The translations under genes were made by a program, and so were the position numbers. Positions 1-7,942 of a stretch of DNA of 61,725 bases are shown in pieces. A model generated the notes under the pieces. It made no database searches, had not been told where the DNA came from, and worked only from the letters and a program-made list of their open reading frames with translations. The DNA lies in contig CAZVEH010000007.1 in the NCBI GenBank assembly GCA_964625775.1, positions 1 to 61,725 of the forward strand, in the 5' to 3' direction. The stretch comes from GCA-2786165 sp964625775 (lineage in GTDB: Bacteria > Pseudomonadota > Gammaproteobacteria > Legionellales > Legionellaceae). Positions within the stretch are counted from its first letter, which is position 1. Each line of letters begins with the position of its first letter.

Positions 1-52
1 TACCACACGACAGGAGATCCCTCGCTGCGCTCGGGATGACGTGGGGAGTTAC
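1..52. repeat. Palindromic repeat, left end of window
   Basis: This is a hybrid copy of the repeat family also seen at 2428-2480, 36123-36173 and 61672-61722. The core is GATCCC-TCGCTGCGCTC-GGGATGAC. The inner arm (GATGACGTGGGGAGTTAC) matches the symmetrical copies. The outer arm (TACCACACGACAGGAGATC) is shared only with the right end of the window, where the copy is inverted and one base shorter. The contig probably stops here because the repeat could not be assembled through. Confidence 0.85.
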
Positions 53-175
53 TCTATATCACTTGCTGATCCTATCGAATCACGCTAATCTTTAGTTGAA
101 AAATCAGAAAATTTCTCACCATAAAATCCCTGTCATCTGATTCAAGGTCATCTATGGCAGAAGCAGGAGAACCTC

Positions 176-1495
176 ATGAAACTATCTTCTTTTATCATCG
201 ATAATATTGAGGATATCCTACAAGAATGGGAGGATTTTGCCATAACCGTTTTTCCAAAAGATCAGAAAATAAACATTAAAGCACTGCGAGATCATGCAAA
301 ACAAATGTTGATGCGCATCGTGACTGAGATGGATAAACCCCAATCAGATTTAGAACAGACTCAAAAATCCAAAGGTCTTTCTCAGAGAAAGGATAACGAT
401 AATACTCCAGCAGAAGAACACGGTAATGAGCGCTTAGCACAAGGCTTTAGCATGAACAATTTGGTCGCAGAATTTCGCGCTCTACGTGCAAGCACCATTA
501 AATTATTTAGCGATGTAGGGAGGAAAGTACTGCCATCAGATCCTTACGATCTGGTTCGTTTTAATGAGGCGATTGATCAAGCATTAGCTGAGTCGGTAGC
601 GGAATACACCCTTGTAAAAGAAAAACAAATCCGACGCTTCAATAAAATGATATCCGGTAGCCTCGATCTACATTATACCCTAGATCTAGACGGAAATATT
701 TTATACATGAACAAAGCAATGAGTGACCTGTATCCTAACGCCGCACATGAGATACTTGGAAAAGCCATTTATAATGTTGAAATGCCGCAATCTGCCGATG
801 TGCATGAGCATATCCAATATATCATTCAAACAGGTGAACATTGCGAAGGAGAGGTGTCTTATAAAGATGACTTAGGCACTGAACATTTTTTTAAGTATAA
901 GTTTGAACCTATTCTTGATGATAACGGAACATTAGAAGCTATTGCAGGCGTTTCAAGAGAAATTACCGAACAAAAACAATCAGAAAAACAAATCTGGCAC
1001 AGTGCAAATTATGATTTATTAACGGGATTAACCAATCGCCTGATGTTTAATCATCAACTGGAAAAAGCTATTAAAGCTGCGAACCGTTCCGGAGAGTCCC
1101 TTGCGCTCATGTTCATTGATTTAGATGGGTTTAAAAAAATAAATGATACCTTAGGTCATGCTCAAGGTGATTTTTTAATTCAACAAGTTGCAAACAGAAT
1201 TAAAAACTGTGTGCGAGAAACAGATACTGTTTCTCGCATAGGTGGTGACGAATTTACTGTTATTTTGAACCCTGTACAAAATGCAGCAAACGCCAGGATG
1301 ATAGCGGAAAAAATACTATCAGAATTAAGAAAAAATTATGAGCTTATAAAAAACACAGCTAATGTCACAGCCAGTATAGGCATCGCTATGTATCCCCAGG
1401 ACGGTCTTAAGCCAAATATTTTAATTAATAATGCTGATAAGGCTATGTATGCCTCGAAAAAATTAGGCGGGGATCGCTGTTGTTTTGAGATTTAA
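176..1495 (+). CDS. Diguanylate cyclase with PAS domain and RsbRD-like N-terminal sensor
   Basis: This 439-residue soluble protein is predicted to make cyclic di-GMP from two GTP. Residues about 1-150 are helical and resemble the RsbRD/kinase-sensor N-terminal domain (motif NLVAEFRALRAS). A PAS domain follows at about 155-265 (LDLDGNILYMN, then EITEQKQSEKQ). The GGDEF domain fills 280-439. The active-site GGDEF lies at 356-360, and an intact RxxD product-inhibition site (RETD, 347-350) sits five residues before it. There is no EAL or HD domain and no membrane segment, so it should sense a cytoplasmic signal. A clear AGGAG at 165-169 supports the ATG start. It is transcribed alone, convergent with deoC. 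The signal is unknown. Confidence 0.9.
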   Translation: MKLSSFIIDNIEDILQEWEDFAITVFPKDQKINIKALRDHAKQMLMRIVTEMDKPQSDLEQTQKSKGLSQRKDNDNTPAEEHGNERLAQGFSMNNLVAEFRALRASTIKLFSDVGRKVLPSDPYDLVRFNEAIDQALAESVAEYTLVKEKQIRRFNKMISGSLDLHYTLDLDGNILYMNKAMSDLYPNAAHEILGKAIYNVEMPQSADVHEHIQYIIQTGEHCEGEVSYKDDLGTEHFFKYKFEPILDDNGTLEAIAGVSREITEQKQSEKQIWHSANYDLLTGLTNRLMFNHQLEKAIKAANRSGESLALMFIDLDGFKKINDTLGHAQGDFLIQQVANRIKNCVRETDTVSRIGGDEFTVILNPVQNAANARMIAEKILSELRKNYELIKNTANVTASIGIAMYPQDGLKPNILINNADKAMYASKKLGGDRCCFEI

Positions 1496-1553
1496 AATCA
1501 TAATAGCTCTAATTCGCTTGCCAAAAGCACTTAGAATTTGGAGCGTATTTTAT

Positions 1554-2294
1554 TTAGGATATCGAGCTTGCACCGATTCGAAACCAAGTTTTGTCTACAG
1601 ATTGATCCATGATAGTTTCAGCCAAATGAACATAGCTCGATGCTTGTTGTAATGTTTTAATCCCACCCGACACTTTTATACCACATGAGGTCTGGCTATC
1701 TTTGATGGCAGTCAACATGGCAAAAGCTGCCGGTAAACTTGCACCTACACTGATCTTCCCCGTAGAGGTTTTGAGCATGTCACACCCAGCTTCGATCACA
1801 TCACAGCTGATTTGATAAATCATGTCCATAGATCCCAATGCGCCTGCTTCAAGAATCACTTTAAACAATCGACCTCTTTGTTGGCACAGCTGATATGCCT
1901 CACGACACCGTGACAAAGCTTCTGTGGTGTGCCCTGATAGGTACTGAAGATAAGAGAACACATAATCAATTTCGTCCGCGTGATATTGCAGCATAGCTTG
2001 TTCAATGGCTTGCAATACTTGGTCATGAGATTGAGCACCGTCTGGAAAATTTACCACCGTAGCACGCTGAATAGGCTCCAATGGTGGAATAGCCGCCAAA
2101 TGCTGCGGATACAGGCAAATTGCTGCTACCTGATCACGTTTCGCCTTTTGCATCAAGGCATCCAGATCACTCTGTGCCGCAGACTCGTTTAAGAGCGTTA
2201 AATCAACGAGTGGCCAAATCCGCTGTGCGGGTAAGATATGCGCATCCATCTGTTGGAGAATCGTGTCAAAACGTTGGTCAAGTGTGGGGGTCAT
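1554..2294 (-). CDS. deoC: Deoxyribose-phosphate aldolase
   Basis: This 246-residue TIM-barrel class I aldolase cleaves 2-deoxyribose-5-phosphate to glyceraldehyde-3-phosphate and acetaldehyde in deoxynucleoside salvage. The Schiff-base lysine is K175 in the LKTSTGK motif. The second active-site lysine is K207 in GIKVSGGI, and the conserved acid is D110 in DEIDYV. Its length matches the family. It stands alone, with no deoA, deoB or deoD beside it, so the rest of the salvage pathway must lie elsewhere or be absent. It is divergent from the yaiI-type gene across a gap that holds a palindromic repeat. Confidence 0.93.
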   Translation of the reverse strand: MTPTLDQRFDTILQQMDAHILPAQRIWPLVDLTLLNESAAQSDLDALMQKAKRDQVAAICLYPQHLAAIPPLEPIQRATVVNFPDGAQSHDQVLQAIEQAMLQYHADEIDYVFSYLQYLSGHTTEALSRCREAYQLCQQRGRLFKVILEAGALGSMDMIYQISCDVIEAGCDMLKTSTGKISVGASLPAAFAMLTAIKDSQTSCGIKVSGGIKTLQQASSYVHLAETIMDQSVDKTWFRIGASSIS

Positions 2295-2671
2295 CTCAAA
2301 TCCTTTGCGTTGATTGTATTGTGAGCATCTCTGAACTGTACTCTAAGTTCATGTTCTAATAAAGCACCCAAGAGTTTTAAATCATGAAATAACCGTGCAT
2401 AAAGCACGGTAGGTAGGCGAAAAAAATGGTAACTCCCCACGTCATCCCTCGCTGCGCTCGGGATGACGTGGGGAGTTACCAAAAAATGGCTTTAATGTTC
2501 AAAATTTAGATGCGTTTGCCCTGTCCATCTCATTGTTGCCTAGATTTTCATGAATAAAATACGATATAATTCTTCCTAGATGAATCATCATCGATTATGG
2601 AACCCTTACAGAGCGTCAACAATGCCAAGTTATCTCGATTTTGCCACCGCTCTCCAGCATCCCTATCTACA
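2295..2671. other. Intergenic gap between deoC and the YaiI-type gene
   Basis: I see no convincing gene here. The gap holds a perfect 7-bp hairpin at 2392-2410 (ACCGTGC-ATAAA-GCACGGT), the symmetrical palindromic repeat at 2428-2480, and a TATAAT box at 2565-2570 pointing toward the yaiI-type gene. No good -35 box is visible at 17 bp from it. An in-frame ATG at 2597 could extend the downstream protein by 25 residues. Confidence 0.6.
2428..2480. repeat. Symmetrical palindromic repeat
   Basis: This is a 53-bp inverted repeat with perfect 21-nt arms (starting GGTAACTCCCCACGTC) around an 11-nt centre, TCGCTGCGCTC. It is the same family as 36123-36173 (centre inverted) and the two window ends. 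It lies between divergent genes and could form a long hairpin. It is probably a REP- or MITE-like element. Confidence 0.9.
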
Positions 2672-3130
2672 ATGACCATTTGGATTGACGGAGATGCTTG
2701 CCCTAAAAATATCAAGCAAGTGATGTTTAGAGCCGCAAATCGTACGCGCATATCCACTCTTATCGTTTCAAATCACCCTTTAAATATTCCGCCATCGCCA
2801 TTTGTAAAAGCTATCCAGGTGGGTGCAGGCTTTGATATGGTGGATCATTATATCGTCGATCATCTCAAAGCAGGTGATTTGGTAATTACAGCTGACTTAC
2901 CCTTTGCCGGTGACGTTGTCGATAAAGGAGCCCAAGCGTTAAACCCTCGTGGCATCCTCTACACAATCAATAATATCAAACCCTTACTGGCACAACGCAA
3001 TTCTAATGAAGTATTACGTGGAAGTGGCCTTATAGAAGGCGGCCCAGGCGCACTGAATGCCCGCGATATTCAACGTTTTTCGAATCTTCTCGATCAATGG
3101 TTACAAAAAGCAATACTGGCAAACAAATAA
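2672..3130 (+). CDS. YaiI/YqxD family protein (UPF0178, PIN-like fold)
   Basis: This is a 152-residue conserved bacterial protein of unknown function. The family signature is clear: the N-terminus MTIWIDGDACPKNIKQVMFRAA (shown here only in part: WIDGDACP), ITADLPFA in the middle, and the late GPGALNARDIQRFSNLLDQ-type motif. Acidic residues in DGDACP and TADLP resemble PIN-type nuclease metal sites (family knowledge; activity unproven). I chose the ATG at 2672 because it gives the family N-terminus. The upstream in-frame ATG at 2597 would add 25 unrelated residues. Neither start has a strong ribosome binding site. Confidence 0.82.
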   Translation: MTIWIDGDACPKNIKQVMFRAANRTRISTLIVSNHPLNIPPSPFVKAIQVGAGFDMVDHYIVDHLKAGDLVITADLPFAGDVVDKGAQALNPRGILYTINNIKPLLAQRNSNEVLRGSGLIEGGPGALNARDIQRFSNLLDQWLQKAILANK

Positions 3131-3205
3131 AACCATACCTGAGCTTGGCCTTGCTCTGTTTACTAGGTTTGTGGTGAGCTTATTATGAAAAATGCCTCGT
3201 TCTCC

Positions 3206-3901
3206 CTAAATGGACATGTAGTAAATGCGGTGCTCGTCAGATAATCTTTCTAATGAGTATCGCAGCATGGTCCTAGGCATGGTAGCTGCATATTTTTTGA
3301 GAAACTCATGCAGTGGCCTCCCATCTCGTTTTCCTGCCTCTCTTAACATCCAACCCACAGCTTTATGCATCAAATCATGTCGATCGTGCAACAGAACTTC
3401 AGCAAGTTTGAAAGTCCATTCTAAATCATGATGTCGGATGAAATGCCACGTGGCTACCATAGCAATGCGCCGCTCCCACAAAATATCGGAATGTGCTAAC
3501 TCCAGAAGCAATTGTTTATCACGAGCCATCAAATAATCACCGATGATCCAATGTGCAGACGCATCTACAAGATTCCAATTGTTCACATAGCCTATGTGGT
3601 TTAGATAAAATTGATAACAGTTGTCTTGTTCTAAAGGTGAACCTTTTTGATAGCGATGAATCAATATAAACAAAGCCAGCAAACGTTTTTCATTGACAGG
3701 AGACACCATCAATTCAGCAATGTCAGACAAGCTTAATGTCTTATATTCCTTAGCAATAGCACGCAACTGGGGCGTTTTTACACCCATAAATTGATCATGT
3801 TCAGCATACTGCCCTACCCCTGTTTTAAAATAAGCAGCATTTTGATCGGATGAATGGACAGCTTTTTCAAGTTTTAACATGAGCTCGTTGAGTTCATTCA
3901 T
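3206..3901 (-). CDS. DNA alkylation repair protein, AlkD-like (HEAT-repeat glycosylase family)
   Basis: This 231-residue all-helical protein belongs to the DNA_alkylation family, whose characterised members excise N3- and N7-alkylpurines without base flipping. Diagnostic stretches are FMGVKTPQLRAIAKEY, NNWNLVDASAHW, WERRIAMVATWHFI, LMHKAVGWMLREAGKRD and MPRTMLRYSLERL. The ATG at 3901 is used. An upstream in-frame GTG at 3913 would add four residues. It ends convergent with the yaiI-type gene and lies just downstream of the permease on the same strand (22 bp gap), so it may share that transcript. Confidence 0.88.
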   Translation of the reverse strand: MNELNELMLKLEKAVHSSDQNAAYFKTGVGQYAEHDQFMGVKTPQLRAIAKEYKTLSLSDIAELMVSPVNEKRLLALFILIHRYQKGSPLEQDNCYQFYLNHIGYVNNWNLVDASAHWIIGDYLMARDKQLLLELAHSDILWERRIAMVATWHFIRHHDLEWTFKLAEVLLHDRHDLMHKAVGWMLREAGKRDGRPLHEFLKKYAATMPRTMLRYSLERLSDEHRIYYMSI

Positions 3902-3923
3902 ATAACGCCCCACGACAAATAAA

Positions 3924-5198
3924 TTAGAAACTCAAATCAGGTGGAATGAATCCTGCTATTAAGCCAATCACACACATGATACAGCCTAATAATGGTAAAA
4001 CCCTGGCCAACATATGATTCATCCGAGTTTGTTTTCTTTGGCGACATAATTTCATCGCCGCACAGAATAAAATCACGTAATACAGCAAGGCAAACTGTGC
4101 TGTGGCTGCAGATAATACCCAGTAGGCATCATTCAAGCTTGTGAAGCATAAAAAGGAAAACAACAGCAAAGAATAGACCACTGCCTGAAAAAACAAGATT
4201 CCCGCAGGAACTTGATGGCGATTCAATGTTTGCATCCAGTTGGGCACATTCATAGAGGATAAAGAGATATGTAAGCTTCTTGCCAGGCCAATCATCCAAG
4301 AAGAAGCAATCCCCAGTCCACCAATCATAATGCAAACAGCAATCAACCAAGAAATATGCTTGAGATGGTATGCCGCAAAAAACAGTTCTAGCATATCCAT
4401 TAATCCGGTCACTAATGTAATCTTTTCCACAGGCATAATAACGCACAATGCCATAGAACTAAACGCAAGCGTCAACAAAATTAATATAGCGCTGATGGTC
4501 AACGCCTTGGGATAGGCCTCTCTCGGGTTAAGCACATGACCGGCATGCACAGCAATCACCTCAATTCCCATCAAACTGAATAAAATATTCGAAAAAAATC
4601 CCATATTTTTCATATCATGCAACGAAGGCCATATACTATGCCCGTTCAACACGGTTGCTGAAGTTTTTCCTGACACCAACCAAAACAAAGCCAAAGCAAT
4701 AATGATCATCATAGGTATTAGTGTACCTATTAAGGCACTGACAATACTGATCCATGAGCTGAAGCGTATACCGCGACTATGCACAAAACTCAGCACCCAA
4801 AATAGGATTAGGCTGGTAGATAATACAAACCATTTGCTGTGCTCTAAATCTTCCGTAATCAAGGCAGCGAGGGTGGCTGTAATAAAAGCAAAAATGGTGG
4901 GATACCAAATGATGTTATATAACCATTGCAAACAAACCGCAAAATGTCCCCATCCATGTCCAAAGGCCTCCCTGATCCAAATATAAGACCCACCCATTTT
5001 GGGGTATTGGGTCGCTAATTGACTGGTGACCCAAGTCAATGGCAAAAAGAAAAACAGCCCTGCAATGGTATAAAAGGTCACTAAGGAAAATCCATACTGC
5101 GCTGCGATGGGTAGGTTTCGCAGGCTGTCTACGGAAATAATGGCCATCATCGCCAGCGCAAACAAACTTAAATGTTGCTTAGGATTATTTGAAGTCAT
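3924..5198 (-). CDS. APC superfamily amino acid permease (GadC/AA_permease_2 type)
   Basis: This 424-residue inner-membrane transporter has about 12 hydrophobic segments. The N-terminal region (MMAIISVDSLRNLPIAAQYG) and the motif PKMGGSYIWIREAFG, with its paired glycines, are typical of glutamate/GABA-antiporter-like APC carriers. The substrate cannot be read from sequence. Its start overlaps the stop of the TrpR-like gene by 4 bp (ATGA), so the two are one operon under a promoter with a TrpR-type operator. That context suggests an amino acid substrate, perhaps tryptophan or another aromatic (inference). Confidence 0.88.
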   Translation of the reverse strand: MTSNNPKQHLSLFALAMMAIISVDSLRNLPIAAQYGFSLVTFYTIAGLFFFLPLTWVTSQLATQYPKMGGSYIWIREAFGHGWGHFAVCLQWLYNIIWYPTIFAFITATLAALITEDLEHSKWFVLSTSLILFWVLSFVHSRGIRFSSWISIVSALIGTLIPMMIIIALALFWLVSGKTSATVLNGHSIWPSLHDMKNMGFFSNILFSLMGIEVIAVHAGHVLNPREAYPKALTISAILILLTLAFSSMALCVIMPVEKITLVTGLMDMLELFFAAYHLKHISWLIAVCIMIGGLGIASSWMIGLARSLHISLSSMNVPNWMQTLNRHQVPAGILFFQAVVYSLLLFSFLCFTSLNDAYWVLSAATAQFALLYYVILFCAAMKLCRQRKQTRMNHMLARVLPLLGCIMCVIGLIAGFIPPDLSF

Positions 5199-5482
5199 AT
5201 TGTAGCGTTCTTTTGTCGTTCGGAGATTAATTGGTAACCACCATGACCCATGGTCAGTGCGCGCGCAACACGTGTGATGGTCGTCATACTAACACCTGTT
5301 TTTTCATGAATCACACGGTAAGGCATGTCTTTTTTTAACAATAACGCCACCTGCCAGCGGTCTGCCATTGATTCAAGCTCTGATAAAGTACACAAATCTC
5401 CCAAAAACGCCTCTGCTTCCTGGGGTGTTTTCAACAGACTGATTGCATGCATCAATTGCGTAATAGCAGAGGGTTGGGTCAT
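5195..5482 (-). CDS. TrpR-like transcriptional regulator (YerC/YecD family)
   Basis: This 95-residue all-helical protein belongs to the TrpR superfamily and is closer to the YerC/YecD branch than to E. coli TrpR. It contains FLGDLCTLSELESMADRWQ followed by the helix-turn-helix YRVIHEKTGVSMTTITRVARAL. The gene begins three bases downstream of a 14-nt-arm palindrome whose core matches the E. coli TrpR operator half-sites at the same spacing. The -35/-10 promoter lies just above it. It should therefore repress itself and the overlapping permease, by analogy with TrpR control of trpR and mtr. No strong ribosome binding site is seen. Confidence 0.88.
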   Translation of the reverse strand: MTQPSAITQLMHAISLLKTPQEAEAFLGDLCTLSELESMADRWQVALLLKKDMPYRVIHEKTGVSMTTITRVARALTMGHGGYQLISERQKNATI

Positions 5483-5485
5483 GAC

Positions 5486-5519
5486 ATTCTATCGTACTAA
5501 CATAATAGTACGGTAGAAT
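5486..5519. promoter_or_regulatory. TrpR-type operator candidate
   Basis: The arms ATTCTATCGTACTA (5486-5499) and TAGTACGGTAGAAT (5506-5519) pair with one mismatch around a 6-nt centre. The core GTACT-N8-AGTAC has the same half-sites and spacing as the known E. coli TrpR operators. On the minus strand the palindrome begins within the last bases of the -10 box and covers the expected start site, as a repressor site should. Confidence 0.72.
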
Positions 5520-5545
5520 TTACTAAAACGATAAAGAGATGTCAA
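5517..5545 (-). promoter_or_regulatory. Promoter of the TrpR-like/permease operon
   Basis: Read on the minus strand, this is TTGACA (5545-5540), a 17-bp spacer, then TAAATT (5522-5517). The -35 is a perfect sigma-70 consensus and the -10 is a partial match. The predicted start falls inside the operator palindrome at 5486-5519, about 25-30 bases before the ATG. Confidence 0.68.
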
Positions 5546-5588
5546 GAGGATAAAACGCAATATTTAGGCAAAACAAGCATAAGATGTC

Positions 5589-5594
5589 TATAAT
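5589..5594 (+). promoter_or_regulatory. -10 box candidate for the kinase-like gene
   Basis: This is a perfect TATAAT about 42 bases before the ATG at 5636, with no convincing -35 box at 17 bp. Confidence 0.4.
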
Positions 5595-5635
5595 TAAATC
5601 AAATATTGTGTATTTAACACAAATAAGGGATGGTC

Positions 5636-7942
5636 ATGATACCATTGAGTCCTTTGGAGACACCAAACAAACACGGAGCGCTCTCCGCTGCTATAGAACA
5701 GTATAATCAATTACTACAGACATCTGCTGATGATATGAATATAGAAAAACTGTTTCTATTGCAAAAAATAAATCACATCGTGGTAAACAGTTCTCCAGAT
5801 GCCGTATTGTCGGATTGGTATGATCTGCACGACGAGAGCAGTTTTGAATCCCATTTGCAACGCTATGGCATACAACGAGATGGATCAACTTTGGTAAAAG
5901 ACATTCAGTTTGCCACGGCAGTTTGCCATTTTAGCCCCAGCCAATCTACTCTTGATTCGGATTATTTTTCTGCCTTGAGGCAAAGAAATGAGTTATTTTC
6001 TACAGCACCTTCTCAAGAAACTATGTCACTTTATCTGCGGACTAATCAAAGAATTATGGACACATTTAACCAAGATCCGAATTTGTTAAATAAATACTTA
6101 CGCAGTCGCCATTTTCTTTCCTTGTGTTATGCAAAAATGGAAGCCATCAAAGGCGTGGTTGATCAGTCACTTGATGATTATAAAACCAATCCATTAAATA
6201 GTGGTGGGGGCAACAATAAAAACTTTACTATGGAAATCTCTGGCGAGACAAAACAACTCGTTATCAGAGTAGAAGATAGACAAAGCTTGGCCAATGAACA
6301 TATCTTGCAAACCTACCCTGTGAGTGAATACTTTTCTGAAGATTACTATACCATTATGTTACCTTTTAAGGCCGATTTTCGAACTGAATACCGTCCTGTG
6401 GTTTTAACAGAATTTGTAGAAGGTGGCGCTCTTGATGATTATGCAGAAACCTTGGATGAAAAATACTCCAAAAACGACATTCTTCTTGAGACGCAAAGAA
6501 TATTCACCCTGATGAATGATTTTTGTTTAAAACTAATAGATGCACAGCACTATCACCCCGATATAAAATTATCTAATTTTCTAACAGATGGTGAATCTAT
6601 TATAATTTCCGACCGCAAAACCATCATCAACGAACCGCGCCCTAAAGCCGATAAAGTATTGACAACCGTTGGTTATGCTCCACCGGAGTTTTTGGCCTGC
6701 TTGAATCAACAAGGTACTGCCATCAGTCCTTTTAAAGCCAGGAATACCACTTTTGATATGCCCAGTTTCATGTCCTATCAAATGGGGCTCGCATTAAAAG
6801 AATTTCTATGTACAGCGTTGAAAGTAAAAGGCATTACGTTTGAAGATTTCCAGCAATGGAAACCACTAGAGTCTCTTATTGCTCATACAAATAGCACACA
6901 ACGCAACCTCTCTGTCTTAATGCAAGAATTGACTCGAAGTGAAGCGCTCGATAGATTATCCATACAAGATTTTAATACTTTACTGCCTAAAATTCATCTA
7001 TCTCACCAACAATTTATACAAGAACTTGAACAATTGTCTCCTCAATCTAGATTGAGTCATGCAAAAGATCTCGATCAAATGGCATCCATTTTGAACGCTC
7101 AACAATGGACACCTGAATTAGAAGCCCTATGGGATGAGCTGGATAGTAAAAACACGGCAAACGAATTGTACGGAGATCCTCGTTTGCATTTCATTGACAT
7201 CGCTCATAAAGAAATACGTGGTTACTTACATAAAATTCATGGGCTGATATCCGAGTCAGATGCAAGGAATGCCAGTCCAGTCATGCATCTAGGATCTTAT
7301 TTAGGCATGAATATTGCAAATACAACCAAGGTTGAAGATTTACCCGCACTACCCATGATGCCAAAGAAAATAGAACGGTATTATAAAATAATAAAAACCA
7401 TGTATCCCAATACACTTTCTCAATCCAATAGTAATATTCTTGAACATGTGTTAACAAGGCAAAGTAGGTCTTTCTCACCTGCAACCATCACAGATGGAGA
7501 GTCAGAGTCTAACACCAGCAGTCCTGTAACAGATCGCGAAGATTCAACAACTCAGGAAGATGTGATGTTTGAATTTGATGCATCCTCTATGATCAGAGTG
7601 CCGCAATCCAGTATGATCAGAGTACCCCAGTCCAGCATGATCAGAGTACCTCCATCCAGTGAAGATGTGATGTTTGAATTTGACTCATCTTCGATGATCA
7701 GAGTGCCACAATCCAGTATGGTTAGAGTGCCTCTGTCCAGTATGGTCAGAGTACCTCAATCTAGCATGGTGAAAAAACATGAGGAAACAGCCACGCCAAG
7801 AAACGCACACAAACGAGCTTTAGAAAGAATAAAGGCAGATCTGAATAGCGATGCTCCCACTCTTGATGAAGAATCATCCCCGTCCCATGCTACAGATATT
7901 GAGAGCACCATCAAACGAGGAAGTGGTAAATTCAAATTTTAG
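5636..7942 (+). CDS. Kinase-like protein with duplicated SSM(I/V)RVP repeat block, putative effector
   Basis: This is a 768-residue protein. A protein-kinase-like domain runs from about residue 195 to 400: hinge VVLTEFVEGG, catalytic loop HPDIKLSNFL (D309, K311, N314), metal-binding Asp in ISDRK (D326, in place of DFG), and APPE-like YAPPEF (349-352). The usual beta-3 lysine seems to be Arg (LVIRVED, about 211), so activity is uncertain. The C-terminus carries two 35-residue units (641-710), each EDVMFEFD followed by 8-residue SSM(I/V)RVP(Q/P/L) repeats. It ends in a basic helix and a Lys-rich tail. I chose the ATG at 5636 because AAGGG at 5625-5629 is six bases away; the ATG at 5630 is too close. 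Eukaryotic-type kinases in this setting are often secreted effectors (inference). Confidence 0.75.
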   Translation: MIPLSPLETPNKHGALSAAIEQYNQLLQTSADDMNIEKLFLLQKINHIVVNSSPDAVLSDWYDLHDESSFESHLQRYGIQRDGSTLVKDIQFATAVCHFSPSQSTLDSDYFSALRQRNELFSTAPSQETMSLYLRTNQRIMDTFNQDPNLLNKYLRSRHFLSLCYAKMEAIKGVVDQSLDDYKTNPLNSGGGNNKNFTMEISGETKQLVIRVEDRQSLANEHILQTYPVSEYFSEDYYTIMLPFKADFRTEYRPVVLTEFVEGGALDDYAETLDEKYSKNDILLETQRIFTLMNDFCLKLIDAQHYHPDIKLSNFLTDGESIIISDRKTIINEPRPKADKVLTTVGYAPPEFLACLNQQGTAISPFKARNTTFDMPSFMSYQMGLALKEFLCTALKVKGITFEDFQQWKPLESLIAHTNSTQRNLSVLMQELTRSEALDRLSIQDFNTLLPKIHLSHQQFIQELEQLSPQSRLSHAKDLDQMASILNAQQWTPELEALWDELDSKNTANELYGDPRLHFIDIAHKEIRGYLHKIHGLISESDARNASPVMHLGSYLGMNIANTTKVEDLPALPMMPKKIERYYKIIKTMYPNTLSQSNSNILEHVLTRQSRSFSPATITDGESESNTSSPVTDREDSTTQEDVMFEFDASSMIRVPQSSMIRVPQSSMIRVPPSSEDVMFEFDSSSMIRVPQSSMVRVPLSSMVRVPQSSMVKKHEETATPRNAHKRALERIKADLNSDAPTLDEESSPSHATDIESTIKRGSGKFKF
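7556..7765 (+). repeat. Two tandem 105-bp coding repeats, each holding three 24-bp subrepeats
   Basis: The units are 7556-7660 and 7661-7765. Each encodes EDVMFEFD plus A or S, three SSM(I/V)RVP(x) octapeptides and a trailing SS, so the period is exactly 35 codons. The second unit has diverged (I to V, Q to L). This is a higher-order duplication inside the kinase-like gene and is likely to vary in copy number between strains. Confidence 0.92.

Noticed and set aside
2392..2410. Hairpin as a deoC terminator or riboswitch
   Set aside because: It lies upstream of deoC, lacks a T-run and is too small for a riboswitch; function left open.
7556..7765. CRISPR-like direct repeats
   Set aside because: The 24-bp and 105-bp periods are in frame, have no unique spacers and encode regular peptide repeats.
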